Shown here in pieces: positions 7,741-17,200 of a stretch of 64,000 nt of DNA. Under the pieces are notes generated by a model, which did not search any database, had not been told where the DNA came from, and worked only from the letters and a program-made list of their open reading frames with translations. This stretch comes from Emticicia sp. 21SJ11W-3. GTDB taxonomy: Bacteria; Bacteroidota; Bacteroidia; Cytophagales; Spirosomataceae. The stretch is taken from positions 3,348,001 through 3,412,000 of the forward strand of contig NZ_CP092074.1 of the NCBI RefSeq assembly GCF_024138715.1, read 5' to 3'. The translations under genes were made by a program, and so were the position numbers. Position 1 is the first letter of the stretch. The number at the start of each line of letters is the position of its first letter.

Positions 7741-8601
7741 TTCATGCGGTTCTACGTGTATCAGAATCTGGTCAAGCTCCGGCATTTCGGCTTGCAGATA
7801 ATCTTTCAGTCGGTGTGCCACGGCGTGTCCTTCTCGCACGGTCATGTGGGCATCTACAATAACGTGCAGGTCTACATGATACTTCATACCCGCCTTGCGA
7901 ACATAACATTTTTCGGTTTCAATAACCCCGTCTACCTCCATCGATTTCAATCTGATAGCCGCAATTACATCATCATACAGGTTTTCGTCCATTATTTCAC
8001 CCAGCGCAGGTCTTACAATCAGGTAGCAGTTATACAAAATGAATCCAGATGCAAAAAGTGCCGCCCAATCATCTGCCGACTCATAGCCCTTACCCATAAT
8101 CAGTGCAACAGTAATACCAATAAAAGCCGCAATAGAAGTAATGGCGTCGCTTCGGTGGTGCCAGGCATCAGCCCTTAACGACGAGCTGTTGGTCTCGCGG
8201 CTTTTTTTCATCACAATCTGGTAAGATAACTCTTTCCATAAAATAATTACCCCAAGCACTATCAGTGTCCAGGCTTTAGGCAAATGATGAGGCGTTCTGA
8301 TATTGTTGATACTCTCATGGGCTATCAACGTGGCCGACATAATCAGAAAACCCACCACCAGAAACGTAACCAGCGGTTCTATGCGCCCATGCCCGTACGG
8401 GTGATTATCGTCGGCAGGTCTGCTGGCATATTTTATACCCATCAGCACCAGAATAGACGCAAAAATATCGGTTGTCGACTCAATAGCATCTGCAATTAGG
8501 GCATAAGAATTGCCGAAAAATCCGGCCAGCCATTTAATAATTGCCAGGGCTATATTGCCAAAAATACTGAAATACGTGGCCCTGATGGCTTTTTCTTTCA
8601 T
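7738..8601 (-). CDS. Cation diffusion facilitator family transporter
   Basis: 287 residues. The CDF fold is clear: six membrane segments, with the metal-site residues ALIADAIESTTD in segment 2 and ADAWHHRSDAITS in segment 5, the HPYGHGRIEPL loop between segments 2 and 3, and a cytoplasmic C-terminal domain ending in ILIHVEP. Such proteins export Zn2+, Co2+, Fe2+, Cd2+ or Mn2+ in exchange for protons. The HHxxD rather than HxxxD arrangement leaves the metal specificity open. Monocistronic; its stop codon abuts repeat array B. Confidence 0.92.
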   Translation of the reverse strand: MKEKAIRATYFSIFGNIALAIIKWLAGFFGNSYALIADAIESTTDIFASILVLMGIKYASRPADDNHPYGHGRIEPLVTFLVVGFLIMSATLIAHESINNIRTPHHLPKAWTLIVLGVIILWKELSYQIVMKKSRETNSSSLRADAWHHRSDAITSIAAFIGITVALIMGKGYESADDWAALFASGFILYNCYLIVRPALGEIMDENLYDDVIAAIRLKSMEVDGVIETEKCYVRKAGMKYHVDLHVIVDAHMTVREGHAVAHRLKDYLQAEMPELDQILIHVEPHE

Positions 8602-9138
8602 GATATACTGCCTTCAAAAAAAATTAATAATAAAGCCCGAAACACACGCTGCAAGCAACTTTTTGCAAATGTAGAGCAAAACCCCGAATGTGGCGGTTAT
8701 TTTTTACCCATTTGCTGATATTAATACATAAAAGGCAACAAAAACCGTTATAAATACAAATGCAGTGTCGCGGGGCAGGTGCAAGGTGCATCGCCAACAC
8801 TATTTTACTCATAAACCGAAATTATTTAACAGATTTTTGTGCTTTCATTAAAACATTGTTAAAAAAAGCACATAAATGCTTGCTTTAATAAAATTTGATT
8901 CTAATTTGTAGCAGAATACTAAATCAGCAACACAAAGTCAATCTTAGTATAGTCAAACCGGCTGCCTGTTTTGCCTATTGTTATAATACCACAACAGACC
9001 TTCAAAAAAGAGATAGTGGCTAAATCACTAAAATTCAGTTTTATCTGAAATTACCCTTGGTTATTGGTTTAGAGTACCTCAGGCCGAGTTTTAAAAATTT
9101 CCCGTAAGTACCATTTTCATTACTTAATTAAAAAAAGG
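8602..9138. other. 537-base intergenic region, no gene seen
   Basis: AT-rich, without a convincing ORF on either strand. It separates the divergently oriented transporter and receiver genes and should hold both promoters. No perfect TAnnTTTG box was located. Confidence 0.5.
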
Positions 9139-9558
9139 ATGCACGTTTCATTAAATGTTATTCTGGCCGAAGACGATAAGGATTATCAGGATATTTTCAA
9201 TAACGCACTGGAAGAAGTGAATATACCCACCACACTCACCGTGGTAAGTGACGGCTACGAATTAATGAAAACGTTGAGGTCGCCCGATGCCCCCAACTAT
9301 AATATTGTGATTCTGGACATTAACATGCCCAAAAAGAACGGCATTGAGTGCCTGAAAGAAATCAGGAAAGACCAGACCCTCAGCAACACTTATTCGGTGA
9401 TACTCACCAGCAGCCAGGACCCCATCATTAAAGAAAGCGCCTACCAGGCAGGGGCCAATCTGTTTCTTACCAAGCCCATTAACTTTCATGAATACGTAGA
9501 AACCGTAAGAACAATTCTGACCTCCGACTGGCGGATGAACCTGCCGATATTTTTTTGA
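9139..9558 (+). CDS. Single-domain response regulator (CheY-like)
   Basis: 139 residues making up one receiver domain and nothing else. The acidic pair is in ILAEDDKDYQ, the phosphoacceptor Asp in VILDINMPKKNG, the conserved Ser/Thr in VILTSSQD, and the Lys in LFLTKPINF. It probably acts as a phosphorylation-dependent partner of a sensor kinase; no kinase lies next to it, although a hybrid-free multi-PAS kinase is encoded at 18356-21070. Stand-alone receivers of this type are common in Cytophagales. Confidence 0.9.
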   Translation: MHVSLNVILAEDDKDYQDIFNNALEEVNIPTTLTVVSDGYELMKTLRSPDAPNYNIVILDINMPKKNGIECLKEIRKDQTLSNTYSVILTSSQDPIIKESAYQAGANLFLTKPINFHEYVETVRTILTSDWRMNLPIFF

Positions 9559-9898
9559 AACCCATTACACCTCGTAAATCTGAGGCTGTATAGCTATGCC
9601 CAAAAACCACCTGATGGTATTACATTTCGCCCAATTCTAATTGCCACAATGTTCACAAAAAAGACACTATGTAACACAATTCTAACCCCTCGTCTTCTAT
9701 TTGCTCAATAGTTTTCCATTTGACCATCCGAAATTGAAAATCGACAATTCTCTAAATCATCCCCATTCCTGACATTTCTCATATTCCTGCTAAACAATCA
9801 TCCCTATTTTTGGTGTTATATAGGCAATAGTGCGTTGTTTTCTTCTCTTCAAGACAAGCAGATGCGTTGCGCTTGCCTTCTTAAACAGATTTACTCCC
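9559..9898. other. Intergenic region upstream of copA
   Basis: No gene was recognised. It must carry the copper ATPase promoter. No CsoR- or CueR-like palindrome was identified by eye. Confidence 0.4.
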
Positions 9899-12427
9899 TT
9901 GACACATACTTACTTTATACAGGGCATGTCATGCGACGGCTGCCGCACAAAGGTAGAGAAAACCCTCAATAGCCTTGAAGGCGTACAGGCAACGGTGAGT
10001 CTTGACCCACCCCAGGCCGTAATCAGTATGCAAAAGCATATTGCTTTGCCAGTGCTTCAGGCGGCATTATCAAAAGCAGGTAAATACACCATCAGCACCG
10101 AAAACACCCCTCAAAACACGAAGGTGCATGGGGGGCATTCAGCCAATCATCAGCATGCTGCACATCATAGTCCGGCTAGCTCTACTCCTCTGACGCCTAG
10201 CAGCAAAGGCACTTATTACTGCCCTATGCACTGCGAGGGCGACAAAGCCTATAACGCACCCGGCAACTGCCCGGTTTGCGGCATGAATCTGGAAAAACTG
10301 CCCGAACTGGCCGTCCCCAGCCAATATACCTGCCCTATGCACCCGGAGGTGTTCAGCAACACCCCCGGTGCCTGCCCGAAGTGCGGCATGGACCTGGTGC
10401 CGCTAATGCCCTCAGAAACCAACGATAACGCGGTGTATCATGACCTGCGCAAAAAAATGATAGTGGCTACCGCCTTTACGCTGCCCATTTTTCTGATAGC
10501 CATGATTGAGATGATACCCCATAACCCACTGCTGCAACTGATGGACGCCCGGTACTGGAACTGGCTGCAAATGGGGCTGTCGCTTCCGGTTATTTTTTAT
10601 GCCGGATGGCTGTTTTTTGAAAGAGGCTGGCGGTCTGTTACATCAGGCAACCTGAATATGTTTACGCTCATTGCGCTGGGCACGGCGGTTGCCTTTGTGT
10701 TTAGTGTTACCGGGGTAATATCGCCTGGCATCTTCCCACCTGAATTCAGAACTGAACACGGGTCGGTGCCGCTTTATTTTGAGGCTGCCACCGTTATTCT
10801 GACGCTTGCGCTGCTGGGGCAGCTGATGGAAGCCAAAGCCCATACTCAAACCAGCTCGGCCGTTAAAGAATTACTGAAACTAAGCCCAACCGATGCCACG
10901 CTGGTGCGCAACGGCAAAGACGAAAAAGTATCGATACACGCCATTCAGCCCGGCGACTTGCTAAGAATTAAACCCGGCGACAAAATACCGGTCGACGGAA
11001 AAATAACAGAAGGCGAAAGCAGCATTGATGAGTCTATGATTACCGGAGAGCCGATTCCGGCAGATAAAAAAGAGGGCGATGCCGTTACATCCGGCACCAT
11101 TAACGGCAATAAATCTTTCATTATGGTAGCCGAAAAAGTGGGGTCTGAAACCCTGCTGGCACAAATAATTGCGATGGTAAACACGGCCAGCCGCTCTAAA
11201 GCCCCCATTCAGAAACTGGCCGATACCATATCCAGATACTTTGTACCAACGGTTATTCTGGCGGCGGTAATAACCTATTTTATGTGGCTCAAATGGGGCC
11301 CAGCGCCCGGGGCGGTTTATGGTTTTATTAATGCTGTGGCCGTGCTTATTATTGCCTGCCCCTGTGCATTAGGCCTGGCCACGCCCATGTCGGTTATGGT
11401 TGGTGTGGGCAAAGGCGCGCAGTCTGGTATATTAATTAAAAACGCCGAAGCCCTTGAGGCAATGGCGCGGGTAAATGTGCTGATTATAGATAAAACCGGC
11501 ACCATAACCGAGGGCAAACCATCAGTAGAACGCGTCTTTACTAAACAATTTGACGAAACCCAGGCATTAGCCTACATTGCCGCTCTAAACCAGAACAGCG
11601 AGCATCCCTTGGCACAGGCTGTAGTTAACTTTGCCAGAAATAAAAACGTTTCATGGCCGCAGGCTAAAGACTTTGAGGCCATAACGGGCAAAGGCGTAAC
11701 CGGAACCGTTGAGGGCAAAAAAATAGCATTAGGCAACAAAGCCTTGATGACGACCATAAGGGCGCAAATTCACCCTGACATAGAGCAGTCTATTATTGAA
11801 GAGCAAAAACAAGGCAAAACCGTTTCTTATATTGCTGTAGACGCTGTGGTAATAGGTTTTGTAAGCATTGCAGATGCCATAAAACCTGGTAGCAAAGCGG
11901 CTGTTGCCGAATTGATTGACGGTGGCATGGAAGTAATGATGCTTACCGGCGACAACGAAAACACCGCTGCTGCCGTAGCCCGAGAGTTGAACCTGACAAA
12001 TTTCAGGGCATCGTGCCTGCCGCAAGATAAACTGAATGAAATAAAACGGCTGCAACAATCAGGCAAAATAGTAGCTATGGCCGGCGACGGCATTAACGAT
12101 GCCCCCGCACTGGTACAAGCCAACATTGGTATTGCTATGGGCACAGGCACCGACGTAGCCATTGAAAGCGCCCGCATCACATTGGTAAAAGGGGATTTAC
12201 AAGGGATAGTGAAAGCCAAAAAACTGAGCCATGCCGTGATGAAAAACATCCGCCAGAACCTGTTTTTTGCCTTCTTTTACAATGCACTGGGTATCCCCGT
12301 GGCCGCCGGTTTGCTGTATCCGTTCTTCGGGGTGCTGTTATCGCCCATGATAGCCGCCGCCGCCATGAGCTTCAGCTCAGTATCAGTGATTACCAATTCG
12401 CTACGGTTGAGGAGTAAGAAGATTTAG
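9899..12427 (+). CDS. copA: Copper-translocating P-type ATPase
   Basis: 842 residues from a proposed TTG start that gives THTYFIQGMSCDGCR, the usual beginning of an HMA metal-binding domain; GTG at 9830 and ATG at 9926 are alternatives. Order: HMA domain with CDGC (residues ~1-65), a His-rich linker (HSANHQHAAHH), two heavy-metal-binding modules (YYCPMHCEGD and YTCPMHPEVF, each with a CPxCGM motif), then the ATPase core. The core has TGEPIPA in the actuator, CPC in the transport helix near residue 487, the phosphorylation site DKTGT near 531, SEHPLAQ, and GDGINDAPAL. It exports Cu+ across the inner membrane using ATP. Silver is also possible for this class. Confidence 0.93.
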   Translation: MTHTYFIQGMSCDGCRTKVEKTLNSLEGVQATVSLDPPQAVISMQKHIALPVLQAALSKAGKYTISTENTPQNTKVHGGHSANHQHAAHHSPASSTPLTPSSKGTYYCPMHCEGDKAYNAPGNCPVCGMNLEKLPELAVPSQYTCPMHPEVFSNTPGACPKCGMDLVPLMPSETNDNAVYHDLRKKMIVATAFTLPIFLIAMIEMIPHNPLLQLMDARYWNWLQMGLSLPVIFYAGWLFFERGWRSVTSGNLNMFTLIALGTAVAFVFSVTGVISPGIFPPEFRTEHGSVPLYFEAATVILTLALLGQLMEAKAHTQTSSAVKELLKLSPTDATLVRNGKDEKVSIHAIQPGDLLRIKPGDKIPVDGKITEGESSIDESMITGEPIPADKKEGDAVTSGTINGNKSFIMVAEKVGSETLLAQIIAMVNTASRSKAPIQKLADTISRYFVPTVILAAVITYFMWLKWGPAPGAVYGFINAVAVLIIACPCALGLATPMSVMVGVGKGAQSGILIKNAEALEAMARVNVLIIDKTGTITEGKPSVERVFTKQFDETQALAYIAALNQNSEHPLAQAVVNFARNKNVSWPQAKDFEAITGKGVTGTVEGKKIALGNKALMTTIRAQIHPDIEQSIIEEQKQGKTVSYIAVDAVVIGFVSIADAIKPGSKAAVAELIDGGMEVMMLTGDNENTAAAVARELNLTNFRASCLPQDKLNEIKRLQQSGKIVAMAGDGINDAPALVQANIGIAMGTGTDVAIESARITLVKGDLQGIVKAKKLSHAVMKNIRQNLFFAFFYNALGIPVAAGLLYPFFGVLLSPMIAAAAMSFSSVSVITNSLRLRSKKI

Positions 12428-12460
12428 GGAAATGCAGAATGGCGAATAATTAACAGTTTT

Positions 12461-12498
12461 TTGGTAGAGCCGAAATGCTTGCGGCTTCCGGGGAATAT
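12461..12498. repeat. GTAGAGCC-type dispersed palindrome, copy 2
   Basis: TTGGTAGAGCCGAAATGCTTGCGGCTTCCGGGGAATAT resembles the element at 407-446. The stem is imperfect (AGCCG...CGGCT). Confidence 0.65.
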
Positions 12499-12739
12499 GC
12501 GCACCAAGTAAAACTTCTCTGAATGATTTAATTTATATAACCAGTCTTCTTAGCCATTAGAATTGACAATAATTCAAACCGTAGTGCATTTGGAATCGGA
12601 GAATATAAGCTGCCAATAAATATTCTAAAGGTTTTGATTGAAACATTCAGTTCAACATCTTCAAGTCTTTTGATTCAGAAATGAATCTGCACTTGTTTGG
12701 GATTGCTTTTAGATTGGTTCTGCGTTTTTTGGAAGATTG

Positions 12740-12906
12740 GGTATCCCGTAGGGATGGTATATCGGTAGAAAATATTGCTCATACACGTATAAAGTCCCAT
12801 CGGGACGATATATTATCTACTCAACAATAAATATATTATCCCTGACGGGATACGCAGCTATAAGCCAAATCTACCTCTACTGATATACCATCCCTACGGG
12901 ATTCCG
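12740..12906. repeat. CCCGTAGGGA-type palindromic repeat cluster
   Basis: Four related units lie at about 12743-12770, 12792-12820, 12836-12853 and 12880-12904. The outer two are inverted copies of each other over about 21 bases (ATCCCGTAGGGATGGTATATC). The two inner ones are diverged (TCCCATCGGGACGATATATT and ATCCCTGACGGGATAC). The rest of 12428-13085 contains no supported gene. Confidence 0.75.
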
Positions 12907-13028
12907 TTTGAATGGAAGGTTAACTGATTAAATTCAACAATCTTTGATTAGTGCTAATTTGAGGTCTATTTGTGTATGCTTATTAAATGCACTACGAGTA
13001 ATAATTCAATGAATCAGATTTACCTCTG

Positions 13029-13057
13029 AAGAGGCACCGCAGTGCACCTCTACGAAA
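13029..13057. repeat. Possible diverged GTAGAGCC-type element
   Basis: AGAGG-CACcgcaGTG-CACCTCT followed by ACGAAA resembles the GGCTCTACGAAA end of the elements near 62.2 kb, in reverse orientation. A weak member of the family. Confidence 0.4.
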
Positions 13058-13085
13058 TGACTGAGCTAAATTATTTCAGCAAAAC

Positions 13086-13278
13086 TTCACTAATCCGCCA
13101 TTCACTAATCCGCCATTCACTAATTCGCCATTCACTAATCCGCTATTCACTAATCCGCTATTCACTAATTCGCCATTTACTAATCCGCTATTCACTAATT
13201 CGCCATTCACTAATTCGCCATTCACTAATTCGCCATTCACTAATCCGCCATTCACTAATTCGCCATTCACTAATCCGC
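13086..13278. repeat. 15-bp tandem array C (CACTAATYCGCYATT)
   Basis: About 12-13 copies of a 15-bp unit, related to the 8-bp arrays elsewhere by insertion of CGCC/CGCT. The TAG stop codon of the NUDIX-regulator gene (13270-13272) is itself inside a unit. Because 15 is a multiple of 3, both strands carry open repetitive frames (SLIRH on plus; VNGEL/VNGGL on minus), which are unlikely to be proteins. Confidence 0.9.
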
Positions 13279-14010
13279 GATTTTTTCAAGACTTTTAAAC
13301 CGATACAAATAAGGAGCCTTATTGGCTGCTCCGGTAAATTTCTTTTCCAGACGTTCCAGAATATCCAGGTCGAGAATCATTTTCTGGAAATTATTTCTCC
13401 GGAAAGGCCTGTCCAATATCGTTTCGTATAAATCCTGCACCTCTTTCATGGTAAACGTTTCAGGCAGCAGATTAAACCCTATCAGCTTGTAATTCAGCAT
13501 CAGGCGCAGGCTTTCAAGGGCTTTCATTATAATATCGGCGTGGTCAAATGCCAGCCGGGGCAGGTCTTTCATATCATACCACTGGCAGGTTTCGTCAAGC
13601 CCAGAGCAAAGAGGCACTACCCGATGAATATCTACCAGCGCATAGTATCCAATAGATATAAACCGGCGTTGCAGCCATTCCAAGTCTTCAGACAGCACTT
13701 CACCTTCTCCCAGACCCCCTTTTATGAGTTCTATTACCTGCCGCATCAGTTCCGGAGACGACCGCTCCAGGCTGCCAAACACACCAAACTGCTCCAGATA
13801 AATATCTTTTATTCCGGTTCGCTCTGCCAGAATCCGTAACGCTGCGCTGTCCAGACTTTCATTTTGCCTAACAAAACCACCCGGCACCATCCATATATCC
13901 ATATTTTTCAGCCGGGGCAACAATACCCTTAGCTGCCTGTCATAAAACCCAAAAATGACACAATCAACAGAAACCTGCTCTATAAATTCTCTCTTGTTAA
14001 ATAATTCCAT
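13270..14010 (-). CDS. NUDIX-domain transcriptional regulator (NrtR-like)
   Basis: 246 residues. A NUDIX-fold domain covers about residues 10-150 (VDCVIFGFYDRQLRVLLPRL, then MVPGGFVRQNESLDSAALRI and LAERTG). The NUDIX box is degenerate (AERTGI where hydrolases have REExxE), which argues for a ligand-sensing rather than a hydrolytic role. A winged-helix region follows (KEVQDLYETILDRPFRRNNF, LERLEKKFTG). Proteins of this architecture are NAD-metabolism (NrtR) or sugar-catabolism repressors in Bacteroidota. It is divergent from the ThuA/dehydrogenase gene, and a perfect 10-3-10 palindrome lies between the two. Confidence 0.85.
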   Translation of the reverse strand: MELFNKREFIEQVSVDCVIFGFYDRQLRVLLPRLKNMDIWMVPGGFVRQNESLDSAALRILAERTGIKDIYLEQFGVFGSLERSSPELMRQVIELIKGGLGEGEVLSEDLEWLQRRFISIGYYALVDIHRVVPLCSGLDETCQWYDMKDLPRLAFDHADIIMKALESLRLMLNYKLIGFNLLPETFTMKEVQDLYETILDRPFRRNNFQKMILDLDILERLEKKFTGAANKAPYLYRFKSLEKIAD

Positions 14011-14122
14011 GATTGCTGTGGGGGTTTATCTGCCCGTTAAAACTTTGTGCTTAGTTTTAACCACTTTTCTAAAACGCGTACTATTTATTCTGTTTTGGGT
14101 ACAATATTAGTCAAAATTTCAT

Positions 14123-14145
14123 TATTGTCTAAAAATTAGACAATA
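14123..14145. promoter_or_regulatory. Probable operator palindrome in a divergent promoter region
   Basis: TATTGTCTAA-AAA-TTAGACAATA is a perfect inverted repeat of two 10-base arms. It lies 113 bases upstream of the NUDIX-regulator start and 128 bases upstream of the ThuA-fusion start, the expected position for a site bound by that regulator to control both genes. Confidence 0.7.
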
Positions 14146-14272
14146 TTCTTGTTTTCTATTATTTAAGTACACACATTTGTATCCGGAAGAGTGCATTTAC
14201 GCCGCAACAGGCGCCTTGCGCTTCTGCCTCAAAGCCATTACTTTACACCCGTAAACAATTTATTTTACTTTG

Positions 14273-17200
14273 ATGAAATCTAACAAAACAATCAGCTTAT
14301 TGTTAACCCTGCTGCTGTCGTATGGTCTGGTACAGGCACAGGTAAAAAAGCCGCAACTGCTGGTATTCAGCAAAACAGCCTCTTTCAGGCACGCGTCTAT
14401 TGATGCAGGCAAAAAAGCACTGGCCAAAATGGCAGCCGAAAAAGGCTTTGCCGTAACTTTTACTGAAGACGCCGAGGCTTTTAATGAAACCGATATTAAA
14501 AAGTATAACGCCGTTTTGTTTCTGAACACCACCGGCGACGTACTGAACGACAAGCAACAAGCCACTTTTGAACGGTACATTCAGGCCGGTGGCGGTTATG
14601 TAGGTGTACACGCAGCTACCGACACCGAGTACGAATGGCCCTGGTATGGTAAACTGGCAGGCGCTTACTTTCTGGACCACCCCATGGTGCCCAGCAACGT
14701 ACAAAAAGGTAAATATACCGTTGTACAAAAAAACCACTGGGCTACCCAGGGCATGCCCGACGAGTTTGAAAGAAGCGACGAGTTTTACAGCTTCAAAAAT
14801 ATTTCGCCCAAAATCAACGTATTGCTGACCATTGACGAAAAAACGTATCAGGGAGGCAAAAACCCCGACTACCACCCGATGAGCTGGTATCAGGAGTTTG
14901 ACGGTGGCCGGTCGTTCTACACTGCCATGGGGCATACAGACGAAACCTACGCCGAGCCTCTGTTTCTTAATCACCTGTATGCAGGTATCAATTACGCTAT
15001 GGGAGGGCCAAACCCCAAGCCTTTAAATTACGCCAATGCACGCCCTGAAGAAAACCGCTTTACCAAAGTAGTGCTTGAAGAAAAATTGAACGAACCAATG
15101 GAGCTGAGCGTATTGAACGACGGCCGTGTGCTGTTCATTGAGCGCAAGGGAGACGTGAAACTGTATAACACTAAAACCAAACAACTGAAAACCATTGCTT
15201 CTATACCTGTAAGCATCAAGTACAAAAGCAAAGAAGGCAAGGAATCAATGGGTGAAGACGGGCTGATGGGCCTTAACAAAGACCCCAACTTTGCGCAAAA
15301 CCACTGGATTTACCTGTACTACTCAATACCGGAGGAATCGAAGAACATTCTGACCCGCTATGAGCTGAAAGGTGATGAGCTGGTGCTTTCGTCTAAAAAA
15401 GTATTGCTTGAAATACCCACCCAACGCGAAGAATGCTGCCACACCGGGGGTTCTATTGCCTGGGACAAAGCCGGAAACCTGTATCTTTCAACCGGCGACA
15501 ACACCAACCCGCATGGCTCGAACGGCTACAGCCCGAGCGACGAAAGACCGGGCAGGGAATCATGGGATGCGCAGAAATCATCGGCCAACACCAACGACCT
15601 GAGAGGTAAAATCATCAGAATAAAACCTACGCCTGAGGGTGGCTACACCATTCCGGAAGGCAACCTTTTCCCGAAAGGCACAGCCGGTACGCGCCCTGAA
15701 ATATATACCATGGGCCACCGTAACCCTTTCAGAATTTCGGTTGATAACAAAACCGGATTTGTTTACTGGGGCGAAGTAGGCCCCGATGCCGCTAAACCTG
15801 CCGACGACCGCGGCCCCGCAGGGCACGACGAAGTTGGCCAGGCACGCAAACCGGGTAACTTTGGCTGGCCACACTTTGTGGGCGACAACAAAGCTTACAA
15901 TAAGTATGACTTTGAAAACAAAAAATCATTAGAGAAATGGGACGTAAACGCCCCTACCAATACTTCACCCAGCAACACGGGTCTGAAAGTACTGCCTCCG
16001 GCGCAAAAGGCTTTCATCTGGTATCCTTATGGGGCTTCGCCAGAGTTTCCGCTGGTGGGTAGCGGTGGTAGAAACGCCATGGCCGGGCCGGTGTTTTATT
16101 CAGACAATTTCAAAACCGCTCAACGCGCGTTTCCTAAATATTATGATGGCAAATTGTTTATTTATGAATGGATGCGCGGCTGGATAATGGCCGTAACGAT
16201 GGACAAAGACGGCAATTATGTATCGATGGAGCGTTTTATGCCCAGCTATAAATTCAACAACCCGATGGACATGGAGTTTGCCGAAAACGGCGACTTATAC
16301 ATGCTTGAATACGGCTCGGGCTGGTTTACCGGTAATGATGACGCCCGCCTGATTCGCATTGAATACAACGGTGGCAACCGCAAACCGCAAATTGCCGTAG
16401 CTGCTAATCAGCTGGGTGGCGCGGTGCCTTTCAACCTGAAATTAAGCTCTAAAGGCTCAACCGATGCCGACGGCGACGCCCTGAAATACAGCTGGCAAAT
16501 TACTTCAAAAAATGGTTTCAATAAGGTTATCAGCACGCCAGATGCCGCATTGACGCTCACCAAGCCGGGCATTTATAAAGCCACCCTTACTGTTAATGAT
16601 GGCAAAGGCGGCACAAACGCGCAGTCGTTAGAAATCATAGCCGGTAACGAGCCTCCGGTATTGAGCTTCGATATGCAAAAAGGTAACAGGTCTTTCTATG
16701 TTGCCAATAAATCTTTCGACTACGACATCAAGGTAAAAGATAAAGAGGATGGCACGCTCGGCAAAGGCATTGATGCCGAAAACGTGGCCGTAAGCATTGA
16801 CTACCTGCCTGAAGGATTTGATAAAGTTGCCATTGCACAAGGCCACCGTTCGGCTGATGCCAGCGCGGCATTTGTAGCTGGTAAAAGACTGATAGAAGCC
16901 AGCGACTGTAAAGCCTGCCACAGTGTAGAGAAAAAATCTATCGGGCCAGCTTATCGCGACGTAGCTGCCAAGTATAAAGGCGACAAAGATGCAGCCGACC
17001 GCCTGGCCAAGAAGATTATCAGCGGTGGTGGTGGCGTGTGGGGCGAAACCCCAATGAGTGGCCACCCGCAGCTTTCAGCAGCCGATGCCGGAGAAATGGT
17101 GAAGTACATCCTGAACCTGGCCAACGAAAAACCAAAAGCAAAATCGTTGCCGCTGCAAGGCACTTACACAGCCAAACTACCTGCTAACGACAAAGGCAAA

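Noticed and set aside
12740-12906. Riboswitch or tRNA-like structure
   Set aside because: The hairpins are members of a dispersed palindromic family found at other loci; no conserved riboswitch core was seen.
13042-13431. An open plus-strand frame with about 15 SLIRH repeats (129 codons)
   Set aside because: It is the 15-bp array read in frame, and its C-terminal part lies antisense to the NUDIX regulator gene; no signal or family was seen.
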